DNA from: Hemicentrotus pulcherrimus
Lineage: Eukaryota; Echinodermata; Echinoidea; Camarodonta; Strongylocentrotidae
Length of the DNA stretch: 64,000 bases
Direction: 5' to 3'
NCBI GenBank assembly: GCA_003118195.1
Contig: BEXV01000600.1
Location: forward strand, 33,232 to 97,231
Both the position numbers and the translations under genes were made by a program. Positions 1 to 12,728 of the stretch are shown piece after piece. A model generated the notes under the pieces. The model was given only the letters and a program-made list of their open reading frames with translations. It did no database searches and had not been told where the DNA came from. The stretch's first letter is position 1. Every line of letters starts with the position of its first letter.

Positions 1-3000
1 AGTAGTAGTAGTAGTAGTAGAAGTAGAAGTAGTAGTAGTAGTGTTAACAACAGCAGCAAGAGTAATATAGAGTCAGCAGAAGCCCGTCTTTCTCTATATC
101 CTTTTCTTCAGTGTCTTCTTTTTTTTACTATTAATAATACCTCTCCATGCACTCCACAGTTCTCTCTGTAGTTCTCTTTCGTGTCAATGCTATTCTTTCT
201 CTTAAAAGCGCTGATGGTGTTAATGTATTTACAATGTGTGTTTTATACCAGGAGACACCATCTATAATCGTATTATAATCATGATATTATTATTAATATT
301 GCAAATATACTAAACGATGTTAGCAAATCGCTGGTTGAACGCTCGAAATCGTTTATTTTATCGCTATTTTGTTATTATGAATCATTCCTTAGATTCTCTG
401 GCTGTAACTTTCTTTCTTTGCTTTTCTTTTCATTCCCCTTCCTTTTGCTTAAAAACAAACATCTTTTATCATCTCATAACAAAGGTATTCACTACAGTAT
501 TATAATTTTATTTCTAAAATTAAACGATTATAATGTAATTTTCACGTGATTGTATTATTGTAGTGTTATTTTCATATCTTGTTTACATTGCAATTAAAGT
601 TGATATTGTATTTTTATTATTGGAAAAAAGAATTAAATATGTGGAGGACTGTGAATAATTTGTATTTTCTGTTTTGAGTGGAACAATAATTTGAAGAAAG
701 AAACTCAGGCTGAAAAAAAATATATTGGTATGAACACAGAGCCTTTGGGAGCCTTGAATATGCCTACATGCCACGGAAGGTCCAAATCCGTTTTTGACAG
801 ATCACTCCATCAAAATGGAGTAATCGATAAGTCGCGCTATCGTTTGGAAGGAAGTCAGTGAGCAATCTATCATTATCGTTTCCCTTCACCGGAAGTACAT
901 GGAGTCAGGGTCACGCTGGCGATTGATATAACACGAGAGATAATGACCTTTATTCCATTTTATATAAGAATGGATATGATCAATGCAATCATCGGCCGAA
1001 CTCTTTATGCAGTCATTGCTTCCAATGCTATAGGTTCTTCCTGCAGTATTGCAATTTATATAATATGTCTCAACACCACATTTTTCTGTGTAACGACAAC
1101 TGTCCTCGTCGATTTGGGAAGCCCGACTTTTGTATAATGGTGGATGTACCGATTTATGACTTTCATTCTATCCAGGTGGGTTTATCATAACCAACAGTTA
1201 TCCTAGACCCGCGTGCAAATAATTTATTTATGTCATCCATTGCAGATTTTGTTATCATCCACCATGAGTGTATTTTCTGACAAATCATAATCTCAGCACT
1301 TTTTATTTATATAGGAGAGAGATCCACGGTACAATTCCCGTGTAGTTCCAGGCAACTCGTGCCAATGTGAGTCTATGACCATAATTTATAATTTTCTAAT
1401 TTTTGATTCAGAGATTTCTTCCTTCCTGATGTATAAGGGTATTCATATCCGCTCTAGATAACAAAACATGGCCGCAAACTGAAAGCTAAATGTGATAAAA
1501 AGGAAAATATTGCGAGAGCCAGATAAAATCAGGATTTGAGCCCAGTCGCATATTGAAAGGATGATCCTGATTGGTCGGTTGAAACCTTTACCTATTTTGA
1601 GTCAAAATGATTTTGGGGCTCTCGGCGACCAAGTTGAAAGAGAGGGCAGTATTCATTTCGGAGGACATACTGTATGATCAAAAGTTGCCAAATCTGTTTG
1701 GCATTCTGAAAAAATTTAATAGAGGTAAATTATAAAGGTCAAATAAATGTAAATAAAGATGTCTCTCTATTAGAAAGAGTTTTGATAAAGTTAACGAATT
1801 CTTGGAGACAGCGAAATGACGTGGAAAATGTCACACAGACTGGATAGTGAATGAAAGCCTTCAAAATCCTTATCTTTGGGTATTGAGGCATAATACCTTT
1901 ATTTTGTATTGCGCTTTGCGGAAATCGAATTAACATGTATATGAACAAATATTCTTCAGAACATTTTCGAGACTGTTTAATTCAAAGTTTCAATTATATT
2001 TGATATGATATAGATATATACTTACCGGATGATTTAATCACAAATCATTTGAAGCATGGACATAAACAGTAACAAAGTGACGACGTTAGCGGAGATGCTA
2101 TTTAATATACACAATACATCGCGTCGATGCTTTCGTATCTTTAATCAAATTCATAGCGAAAAAAAAATGAGTAATATTAAACAGCCCCTCCCCTAAACGA
2201 TTCTCATGTATCAAACGCGACATTGGGATCCCCTTCAATTAATTACATTGTATACTTTACAATGTGTAACAAACAAGAAAACAATGATTTCACTGTAAAT
2301 ACGCTTTAAACACTGACAGTGATGGAGACAACGGCATTGATTATTAAAAGAAAGGAAGACACCACCAAAAGAGCTTAATAAGGCGCCGTCTTCTCTTTAA
2401 GTTATTCTATCGTAAAAAAAACAGGAATTGAAGAAGTCTTACAAGCATCAGGTCCTAGTCAAGCGTCCATCGTAACGTTTTACCGACTCCGCGCACTGGC
2501 AAACATGAATAGATACATGCCAGTCGGTGACAGTCAAGATGGATCCCATCCTCGGAGAGAAGATGAAAAGGAATCACGAATACCACACCTTGATAGATAC
2601 CGTATAGCAGATCATTCTTGAACAGGTCCTGGTAATCGCATTTGCTTCAAAATTCAAAATGTTCTCCAATCAGCTAAATCAAGTCTTCTTGCAGTTATGT
2701 TAATCTGGTAATCTGACTCTTTAGTATCAGCATAATTTTTTGTAAAAAATAAAGTTGATGAAACACGTTGATGATGTAAGATGGAGACATTGTATCTCCG
2801 TTCGTGAGTTTCTAATGGAACCACCGAGGGATGTGTGGACAATAATTACGCCATAGAAGAGCCGTCTGGCTAGGTTACGTAATCGTTGATGAATCAGAGC
2901 GAGCGAGTGTTCTTGATGGTGATGATGAGGATGATGGTGGATGTAGGATGAAGATGATGGTGGATGTATGATCCTATGGAGAGGATGAGGGTAGAACGAA

Positions 3001-3023
3001 CAGAGGCAGAGAGAAAGAAAGAT

Positions 3024-3064
<41 letters not shown>

Positions 3065-3205
3065 GCAGGCAAAATAACGGCAGATGGAGAAGAGGTGAAA
3101 AAGAAAGAGAGAGGGTTATGACTTGCTATATATTACAACTGATTTCATCATATGTTTTTTAATCGTAATTTATTAATTATACATGTATTAAGTTAATTGA
3201 ATTAC

Positions 3206-3247
<42 letters not shown>

Positions 3248-3779
3248 GGGTGGGATGGTGAATCGGGATGCAATGGAAGGGGAGGGGATTGGGGTTTATG
3301 TTGAGCGGGACATTTAAGAGATAAAAACGACCAAGTGCGAAAGGTGGTGACGATGACTGTGACAATTACAACGTTGGTGATGACAATGACCATGGTCGTC
3401 GATGACGACTATCATTATCGTTAGTGACATGACGAATTTAGTAAGTATTGACTACAACATTAATAATGGCAGTTAGAGAATAAATTGAATGACAATTTTA
3501 CACTGACGGCAACGACAAAGAAACGAATATCATAGACCCGGAGGATTTTCGAAATAAATGCAATGAGGTTAGGAATTTATAAATAATTTTCAATATTTTA
3601 GAACATTCAAATATTACAAAATGAAATGAAACATTAGCCCACGATATTGAGAGATTAGCTGCATGTAAAGCCCACGGCATACTATATGATCTTCAAAACA
3701 TGTAAAATCTTGTGGGCTTTGATTGCCTATTGCAGCCAACATAATTGTAATATATATATAATATAACTGCGCTCCCGCT

Positions 3780-4340
3780 TTTTCAGATACCCCCAAAAGC
3801 CAATTTTTACATAGGTCAAGTGCCCCTTTTCTTTTCTAATAACCGTCCTTTTCCTCGCTAGTAAGTACGTCTCTTCAGATGCGAGAATATCCCCTTTTCA
3901 CCTCTGATATTTTTGTTTGTCCTTTTTATTTTGACTCGTCCCTTTTTTCCTTTTTAATTAGTGTACTTCATCCTTCTTAATATGAACCCCCTTCCATTTC
4001 TATTAAATGCCACTTTCCACCTCTGATAAGTGCCTCTTTTATTGTGACACGTGCCCCTTTTCCCTTTTAATAAGTACCATATTTCCTTCGGAAAAGTGCC
4101 CCTTTTCCTTTTTTATATGAGCCCCACCCCTTTACAAAATGCCCCTTTTAACATCTGATAAATGCCCATATTAAAATCTGATAGGTGCCCTTTACCTTCA
4201 ACAGATTTCCCATTTCCATTCTCACAAGTGCCCTTTTGCATTTCTTTTGAGTGTCCCTTTAGTGCAAGAAGTGCCATTTTCACCTCTGACAAGCACCTTT
4301 TATTTTCTAAACACTGTCCCTTTCCTCTCACCATAACCTG
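3780..4340. repeat. Degenerate minisatellite of CCCCTTTT words
   Basis: Phrases such as AAGTGCCCCTTTTC and ACCTCTGATAA recur about every 25-35 bases with heavy drift. Similar words return at 4740-4875. The open frames in it come from the repeat. Confidence 0.65.
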
Positions 4341-5315
4341 CACATCTTATTCGAGGCGATTTAGACCCCGTTTTCTTTAATTTTCCCTAGAGATCGCTAG
4401 CTACGCTCGCTCGCATTTATAGATATTATAATTATGTAACTTATACAAGAATTTTTCACTCTTTCTTCATTCGATTGTGCTTTATACTCATCAGGGTTTG
4501 TTTTTTTGTCTTCTTTATAAGATATTTCGCACTGGGACCTCACAAATCCTACAATTTTTGCTCGCTCGCTTAGCTCGCTCATTCAGACCATTACACCCAA
4601 CTGCAAAGTATGCTGCTTAATTATTACGCAATATCTCGTACCACGTAAAGAAAGAAACAGATATCATCCCTGGTAGTGTAATCACAATCATGACGATGTA
4701 GGGGTATATACCAATGTATGTTGTTTTTTTAAAATATGTTTCCCTTTGTAGGTGCCCTTTTCTTCCAGAAAGTACCCTTTTTTGTTGTTGCCCCCCCCCC
4801 TATTTTGGAAAAAGCTCCGCCGCCCCTGCATTATACTACTTGGTGTTGATGCCCATTTTTTTCTGACCCCCCCCCAAAAAAGTTGTTGCTCATTACGCCA
4901 CGGTTGCATCGGATGAGACCACTGAACTCGAAAGGCTACATGTTGTTAGCCAAAGTAATTTCTCTCTTTTTCCAGCATGTTGAAAACTGTTATCTTAGAT
5001 AGTTTCGTCGTTATGTCTCTTTTGTCTTTCATAATCTAAAGGGGAAACGACATCTCCTAGGCCTATGCTCATTAATCCTACTGCAGGGTGTAACAGCAAT
5101 ATTAGGCGTATAACGCAAAATGCATCAATTCAGAAGTGTGTCGTGTAAGAGGAAAACAAACCAGGGCAGCGTGTAACTCCAGTTTGTACAATGAAATGCA
5201 ATTTGTCGTAGTTATTACGACACTAGTCTGCCTAGCTCATATCACGGACGGTAATTTGATACATGTGGAGATTTATGTTTTGAATTATAGATGGTAATCG
5301 TAACTGCATGATGGT

Positions 5316-5347
<32 letters not shown>

Positions 5348-6424
5348 TTGTGCCCAAGCAATTATAAATTCATACATTTCTTTTATTAGAATTTAGTTAT
5401 GTTAAACATTATATAATATACATCTTCAAGTGATTCCTACGCTTGCTACATTTCTACTCGTAATTCCTTCCCCCTTTTTTATTGCCGATAATGTAAATAC
5501 ATTAATTGAAACAAATTTCAGCAATGGCTGAAATCACTCTATGAAACAGTAATATATAATTTTAAAACAACGGATGACATTCACTGTAAAAAATAGTGTT
5601 AAACAGGAAATAATCAACGAGCCAAATCGAAATTCAGGAATAATATTTGCGACATGTATCTAGCGCATTTAGCACACAATAGCAAAAACTTTCGAAAAGT
5701 CGACCTGGAGCAGTCACAGCTATGTTTAGTCTCATTTGAGAACGCCCCTTATCGGCAGAGTCCAGCGGCCTAACATGTACGTTAGCCTCATAGATATATA
5801 TATATCTCTATGGTTAGCCCATGGAATTTTACAACAACAACAAAAAAAAAAAATCGTTAAAAATTCATTTTTTTTTTGTTTAAACGAAAAGCACATCCAC
5901 CAGACGTATGTTATCACTAGCTCTTTCATTGGAACCCTTATGTCCCATTGACTTTTGAAAGTTCACCAACCGTAATTTCATCAAAATAGGTCGTAAGCTC
6001 GCCATTGCCTATATAACACAATAAGTAATGTACAACAAGTCGAACTTTGGACTCAATTTACCACGCGATTGTAAGATTATAGGTCAAGCACACGAAAGAT
6101 AAGATACATGAGTTATCATAGATCAGTACCGTATTTTTTCCATTTGGTAAAAGCAAACATTTTGCCGAGGTAAGCAAAAACGTGGACTATTCGATTATTA
6201 ACAGAGGGGTGCAATTGTGCACCACATCAAACTCCCCTACTTTCAGTCAATTATGTCATTGTATTACGTAGTTTGGTAGGTTTATTTTACTAACTGTTTA
6301 ATTATCAGATCATATCAGTGATAGTTTAAAGATATGGAAAAAGTTCTTGTATTTTATATTTAGCGAAGCAATCTCACATACAAATCACTATCGAGTGTCG
6401 TCTGAGCCGCCGATTGCCGTCTGC

Positions 6425-6765
6425 TTTCAGGGACGGATCCAGGGGGGGGGCAAATTTTGTTGGTTAAAATCAGCCCCAAATTCGCCAAAAATGTACTGGC
6501 AAATAGGGAAGTGCCCCAGCCCCCCCCCAAAAACACACTAAATTTTTCTCGATTTTTGCCCCCGGAAATTAAAAAATCGCGCCCACCGATCGCTCAATTG
6601 TGGGGGGGGGGGGAGCTTTTTTTGGCACAACGGGAGTGGACACTCCTTTTTCTCCCCCCCCAAAAAAAAAAACAAGTTCTTTTTCCAGGGGGGGGGGGGC
6701 ATTTTTTTAAATAAAGGTAAAATTAACGTTACCATCCCGTGGAACCGCGCCTGGATATAGCACAT
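6425..6765. repeat. Homopolymer-rich element with GGATCCAGG-type edge
   Basis: It begins GGGACGGATCCAGG and has several runs of 7-12 G or C separated by runs of A or T. The right side has CCGCGCCTGGATA, loosely complementary to the left edge. Open frames in it are shadows of the runs. Confidence 0.45.
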
Positions 6766-6999
6766 TAAAAAACCGGCGCTTCATGCAGATTCAGAGTTTA
6801 GGGTATGGGTCAATATTTTCAACCCTATTTATATTAAAGGCTTCCCTCTCTCGACAGCTAGGATCAATTGAATCCAGAGCAAGCCGTCTTTTAAAGGAGA
6901 TAGAGCTAGGTTATAGTAATTCATTGAGCATGTTCTGTCTGCACGACTCATTTAGGACTTATATTATTTTGATTCTCATATAAGCTCCTAATAAAAAAT

Positions 7000-9900
7000 A
7001 AAGTCCAATTGCTAATCAGATCACTAAGAGAAATTTAGCAGCGAGTAAAGCATTTATTACAAAATGAGAGAAGAAAAAAAAAAGGAAATAAATCCAAGTT
7101 TCAGGTTGAATTTTCTCCCTCTATGCCATTGTATACTTTTACCCCCTAAATTGAATAAGCTTTATTCTCTACTAATTTTTCCCCCCTTTTTTTTTCTAAA
7201 GACATTCATGCAAAATCAACAACATGAGAAGCCTTTCAAATGCTAAACACCTTCTGAATGTCTCTCTCCCCAACTCTTCCCTCATCTTACATTCAAAACA
7301 CATTTACTCTATCTTTTTAAGCAATATGGGGATCAACATCGTTTCCTTTTTCAAAATAACTCACATGTTCTCGACCAATCACAAATACCCATATATTCTG
7401 CTATAATAAAAGAGCTAGATGTCCAAGTGAAAGTTGAATAGCTAAACATTCCTTTTTCTTTTTAAAGGTGCATTTCCTTCTTTTGCTTTCTTGCTGATAA
7501 GTTCACTCACCTTTGTTTTCACTTTAACACTCTTCTATTAATCATACTGTTACTTCTACATCTAAACAGTAAAAACACATAACACAGTGATAAATTTTTT
7601 GAACAATTGACAACTATTTTAATCGAGTATCATTTTGACACAAATAACAGGCGATGGAAATAAAAAGAATTTCTTCTTTATGCTGTAAACAGACAAAAAG
7701 TTGTTATATAGTTATCATTAAAGACTATAAACAGCTATACTCGCCCTATCGATTCCACAAATACAACAATGTACAAACCAAGGTGGAATAGGGGCATATC
7801 ATATTTCTTATCACGCTGCTTACCGTCTTTAAATCTGAGCAAAGCAACAACACAACTTACAATATAATAATATTTAAAAATGCTTAAGAATTTTTATCTA
7901 TCTTTGATTGCATGTAAAAAAAAAGGAAAAGAGCGCACAGCAGCATTGAAACAAACACCATGACTCATGATGAGCCAAACATAATGAGCTTCCTTTTCTA
8001 CCTACCACTAGAAGTAGAAAATAATGAAAAACAAACAAACAAACGGAAAACAAATGAAATATGCTGCTTTGAACTGGCTTATATTCAATAATCTATGATG
8101 CTATGGCGATAGAAGTACCGTACTACTATTAGTATCTGATTATCATGATTATGAATTTTGCACTAAAAGGAAAATGAAAGGACATCTTTCAGTAGAGAAA
8201 GATGGGAAGAAGCGGATCAAATCAACGCTTAAAAAAAGATTGACTACGATCAAAATAAAAACAAACACTAAACCTGGCAAGCTGAATATACAAGGAAAAA
8301 AGAATGTCCCCTACTTCATAATTTTTCATCCTAAGAAGACACTACAGTACAATGTTTAAGAACATGGTGATAAAAATACACAAGTTGCTATTGAATTTGA
8401 AACGAGTACTCTATGTCATTTGTTTAACTGAGATTTGAGGATTACAACATCAAATATTACATCAGTTTTCATTATTATCATTTTTTTTTTTGTCTCTGAA
8501 AAACCAGAGTGCATTTAACATTGAGCTTTGATATACACAATGGTTATTTACACTTGATCTTCATTCGTTTGTTGCAAAAACTTCAATTGAGAAATGCGTG
8601 TAATGACACATAGAGATTAATATGACAACATATTGACATATATGACTAGGTTCTAACACTGACTATATACTACACTTGCCATTCTACTCTACGATTCCAA
8701 TCATGTGTCATATGGTAATTAGTTATGTAGTGATCTTACGTACGTACAGTAAACACGGTAATTGTATGTTTGAACTTCAAAATGTACAAATGATTTAGAG
8801 ACAATTACTTTAGAGTTAGCATGCCTCAAGACGACCCTCTATAAACCAACTTGATCACCGGCTATCACTGCAACTCTAATTCATACAAGGTTTTCTAGTA
8901 AGGTTTCAATATATTTGTACATGTTCTCAGTAATCAAAATTGCGTCCTATGTCTAAAAAATCCCACATGTTCTGAGTTTTCTATATGAAGAAAAAAAAAG
9001 CTATACACATGTGTTATAGAGTAGCAATCATCTGATTGTCAAGAGATTTGTAGCCTTTTTAAAATCTTTTTTTTTATATTTACGGTAAGCTATCATCCAT
9101 GCTTGTATCTCTGGAGGAAGGCCTTATATGTAATATAACACATGATCCTAACCCAACATTATTATCTACACAAATATATTTTTTCCTTTTCTTTCTTAAA
9201 AGTGAATATCATATCGCTACACAATGATTATCTTGCACATGATGAAAGTATACACATTTGAAAAAAAAATTTCAGGAAACTTACACAAGGTCCATTCAAT
9301 TCTCCCTCCTAAATACAATCCTTACGACATCCATTAGATTTCTACTATTATCTCCATTAAAATATGCTTGAAAGCAATTGACTCCTTTCTCACAATTTAG
9401 AATTTTTGTCCTATTTTACAAGTCAAAATGATAAAATCTCATGTCCAATCACTTCTATTGAAATCACCTTATTCTGTTATTTTCATTTTTAAAAACATTC
9501 TGTTAGACTTGTCATGTCAAAAACAAAGAGGCATCCATTCATTTGCCTATTCATTCACTCCCTTCATTACGTAAGAATGAATCAGAACCTTGATGATATA
9601 AAACCACTCACAATTGACAGTACCTGTAACACTCTCATTATCAGATTACATTAAAAACACACAGTTCTGGTCCAAGGAAATCAAAACCTTGTCATACACC
9701 AACTCTCTCAATAAACACAATGTAATTATTTACAAACAGATGTTTAATACATTGTCCTAATAAATAACACTGTTCTAAAAACAATGCAAAAAATGGAGAG
9801 AAAAAAAAAAACAAATACAGAGATTATATTCACCTTTATCATATAATTCTGGAATGAACTAACGGGTGAAGTAAAAAAGACTTTCCTACAACAGAAAAAG

Positions 9901-12511
9901 ACAAACAAAGCCTGTTTTTAGCATGTCTTACACATAATTGTCAAATGATAATGTAGTATTAAGATTTTTAAAAATTACAGAAAATTGCATCGTGTACCAC
10001 AAAGTGCATTGAAAAAACAACAACTATACATTGATTAATGGAAAGAATAAAATTATCAATTATTTTCAAATCTTAGTATTACCTGAAAAAAATGGTGAAG
10101 CAATAAACGTTTAGAAATATGATCTAACCTAACCGAGTTGTTTAAGAAAGATATACCACATATTCCCCCACTGCAAACTTCAAGTGCTAAACGCTTCCAT
10201 TATTTGTTTTTGCATACATTAAGTGTACTGAATCAAGATAACAGCAGTTCAACTTTTAAAAAGTCTGGAAGTAAAACTTTAACACAAGGTATTTGATGCA
10301 TCTCAAATAAGAATAAAACAATACAAAATTGTACAGCAAGATAAAAGATGTTTGACTTGGTCAAAAACTTTTGTAAATGTTAACAACATATAAAAATGAG
10401 AAGAACTATTGCGAACAAATCCTGCTCGCATTCTGCACTAATCTTTTTTCCATGTGACCAATTCAACAATTTTATTCACCAAATTTAAAGCATTTTGTTT
10501 GCTTCTTTGAAACATCTAAAATGAAATAAATTTGGTAGCCCTTTGGTGTCTTAATTTTCACAACAAATTAAAAACATTATCTAGTTGCTAGTAGGCTGAA
10601 TGTAATAATTTCTTTAAAAAAAAAAAAAATCTTATCTTGAATAAATTAAACACAAATCATCATGAAATATCTGTTCTTCAGTTATGCGACAGTGATTGCT
10701 TGATTTCAGAAGTGCAGCGTTTTGGTGAAAAAGTAGAAAAATAAGAATGCAGAGGGGCTGTATCTCTTCATGAACAAAGGACCTACAATCAAATTCTCCA
10801 ACATCTGATTATTTAAACCTCTGAGCGAATAATGGAATTCTATCTGTCGTTCAGGTTTATACTTTATACTGGAATGAGAAAATAGAATGTAAGGGTTTGC
10901 CTTTATATGTCATACAGTGATACAAGAAAACACGAACGTTGACCTGCACTTCAAATGTATGACAATTTCTCATCATCTTGCTGTCTGACTCACAGAGTAT
11001 CATATGTGAACACATCTAGATGTATTAGCCAGCAAGAGGATGAGAGTAGACAACATGACCCTTTCTCATATGGTGTGCGCTTCAACACATTTTGTTTGAA
11101 CACGCCACATTCCAACATTATCTACCAGCAGAAGTTTGATTGTAGCAGCCCTTTTTCATTTGTAAGGATACCCTATAAATGGTATACAGTCAAACCTGCT
11201 TTAGTGACCACCTGTCTACAAAGGCCACATTTGTTGTTTCCCTTGAAAATGGTTTCTCATTGAATCATGTACTAAAGGAACCTGTCTACAAAGACCACCT
11301 GTCAACAAAGGCCACTTTATGTGTTTCCCTTGGGTGGTCACTATAGACAGGTTTGACTGTACCTGCCAACCTCTTATGCAATAAGGTCTTATCGCAACCT
11401 TTGTTGGTAAACCTGCAGTCCTGATGGTTGGGGCTGGTCTCCACATTCTTACTAGAAGGAAATCATGCGTATGTATGCAAGAGTGAAGGAAATGAGCATG
11501 TTTTGAAGGAGGTGTGATGATAAGTGCTTGGCAAGAATGTTCGACATGCTTCAAATCATCACGGCAAATATCTAAACCCATTGGCTACCAAATTCTCTCA
11601 TACTCAGAGGTGTATTACATGGACCGATTAATCACTATAGGCAATGGGTTAATATGGCGCTGCTGGAGGCCTTTTGCTTTAAACCTAGCAGAGTGGAATG
11701 AGGAGAACAATGTGGAAGCATAAATAATATCCAATCCTCATCACTGAAAATGCAAACATCCATACAGAACGATAAGAATGGTAACACGATGCCAAACACA
11801 TCTTAGTACTGCTTGATCACACGACAGCACCAACGAAGGGGAGAAAGAAAGGAACTGGGGGAGGGGGGGGGGGGGGGNGGGGAGATACCAGGAAAGAGAA
11901 ACATAACCTTTTCCTAACTCTAAATTTCAGTAGTAAACAAAAAAAAAACAATAATAGTATGCTGAAGGTACTGATAAATGTGTGCTCAAAGTTCTCACTC
12001 CCCTCTTTGTCAATCCTGGAGTTAAAATTTGAAAAGAGTGGAATCTGCCTCTCCTGGATGTGAATCAAAGCTAGATATACAATCGAATCCGAAAGGGCCA
12101 AACTCCTACTTGAATCTCGCTTACATGCGCACACACTTATCCATATCTTGTACGTAGCAGCACAAATGCAGTACACTATCTAATCAATTCATCTCCTATC
12201 GTTGTCAACATTTGCTAAAGATATAAAAACAAGGACTTTTACTATACTGAGAACATAAAAAAAAGTGTTTCTAACCAACAAACAATCTCAAAATTTCTCC
12301 AATTAGGAAGTAGATCCACACCGTGGTGGAACACATCAATGCATTCATCACCAATCACAAAATATTATCACTTCAATCCAATTCCAATCAACATTATCCC
12401 TCATGCCCAACAGGGCCTCAACTCAATAAGAAGAATCTAAAAAGTCCAAACGATATTTATCAGAAGAGATTTCTTGTTGCTGCTGATTCTGCAGACGAGT
12501 GCGAGCAACTC
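7000..12511 (-). other. Downstream of stop: presumed 3' UTR plus flank, no coding sequence seen
   Basis: About 5.5 kb of AT-rich sequence with few microsatellites and no convincing exon. The 3' UTR must start at 12511, but its end cannot be placed. Minus-strand AATAAA hexamers lie at 10471-10476, 7161-7166 and 7053-7058 among other A-rich sites. One inverted-repeat element (about 11185-11361) and a G run with one N (11878) lie in it. Confidence 0.4.
11185..11361. mobile_element. Short inverted-repeat element (MITE-like)
   Basis: The ends read TACAGTCAAACCTG and, inverted, CAGGTTTGACTGTA. Inside, CCTGTCTACAAAG-type words recur three times, some as near copies and one inverted. About 177 bp, no coding capacity. 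Confidence 0.7.
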
Positions 12512-12728
12512 TCAGACGAATGTCGAGTAAGCTGCTCCTCCCCCTTGTTCGTCGTCCGGTTGTCTCTGTTTCTTGTTGTCACCGTACTGTCCAATGAAGG
12601 AGCCCTCTTCGTCAAACTTGCCTGTCTCACCGTCCGCGTACTCCTTCAGACTGTCTGTTTCGCTGCTACCATGTTCGCTGTCGTTCAGACTGCCTTGAGA
12701 TCCCCGTAGAGGCTCACCATCAGCACCA
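12512..12728 (-). CDS. Nrg: Exon 23 (coding part): ankyrin-binding tail and stop
   Basis: Encodes residues 1165-1236 and the TGA stop (12512-12514). It contains GSQGSLN and [10 protein letters not shown], then [19 protein letters not shown] (1209-1213) is the ankyrin-binding motif whose tyrosine is phosphorylated in the family. The chain ends AAYSTFV, a class I PDZ-ligand pattern (T-x-V). The exon continues into the 3' UTR below 12512. Confidence 0.96.

Larger units (their letters stand above)
1..7000. other. Downstream intergenic region, no gene recognised
   Basis: Short chance open frames only. It contains an (AGT)n run at the edge (1-45), (GA)n runs at 3029-3061, 3207-3244 and 5321-5347, a degenerate CCCCTTTT-word minisatellite at about 3780-4340 with related words at 4740-4875, and a G/C-homopolymer-rich element at about 6425-6765. 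I see no splice-bounded exon with family similarity. Confidence 0.5.

Noticed and set aside
4113..4380. Overlapping open frames on both strands with repeated short phrases
   Set aside because: They follow the CCCCTTTT minisatellite and have no independent coding signal.
11216..11581. Minus-strand 121-codon open frame
   Set aside because: It starts inside an inverted-repeat element and shows no family similarity or splice logic.
12323..12709. Plus-strand 128-codon open frame
   Set aside because: It is antisense to the last coding exon, whose minus-strand reading has clear family motifs.
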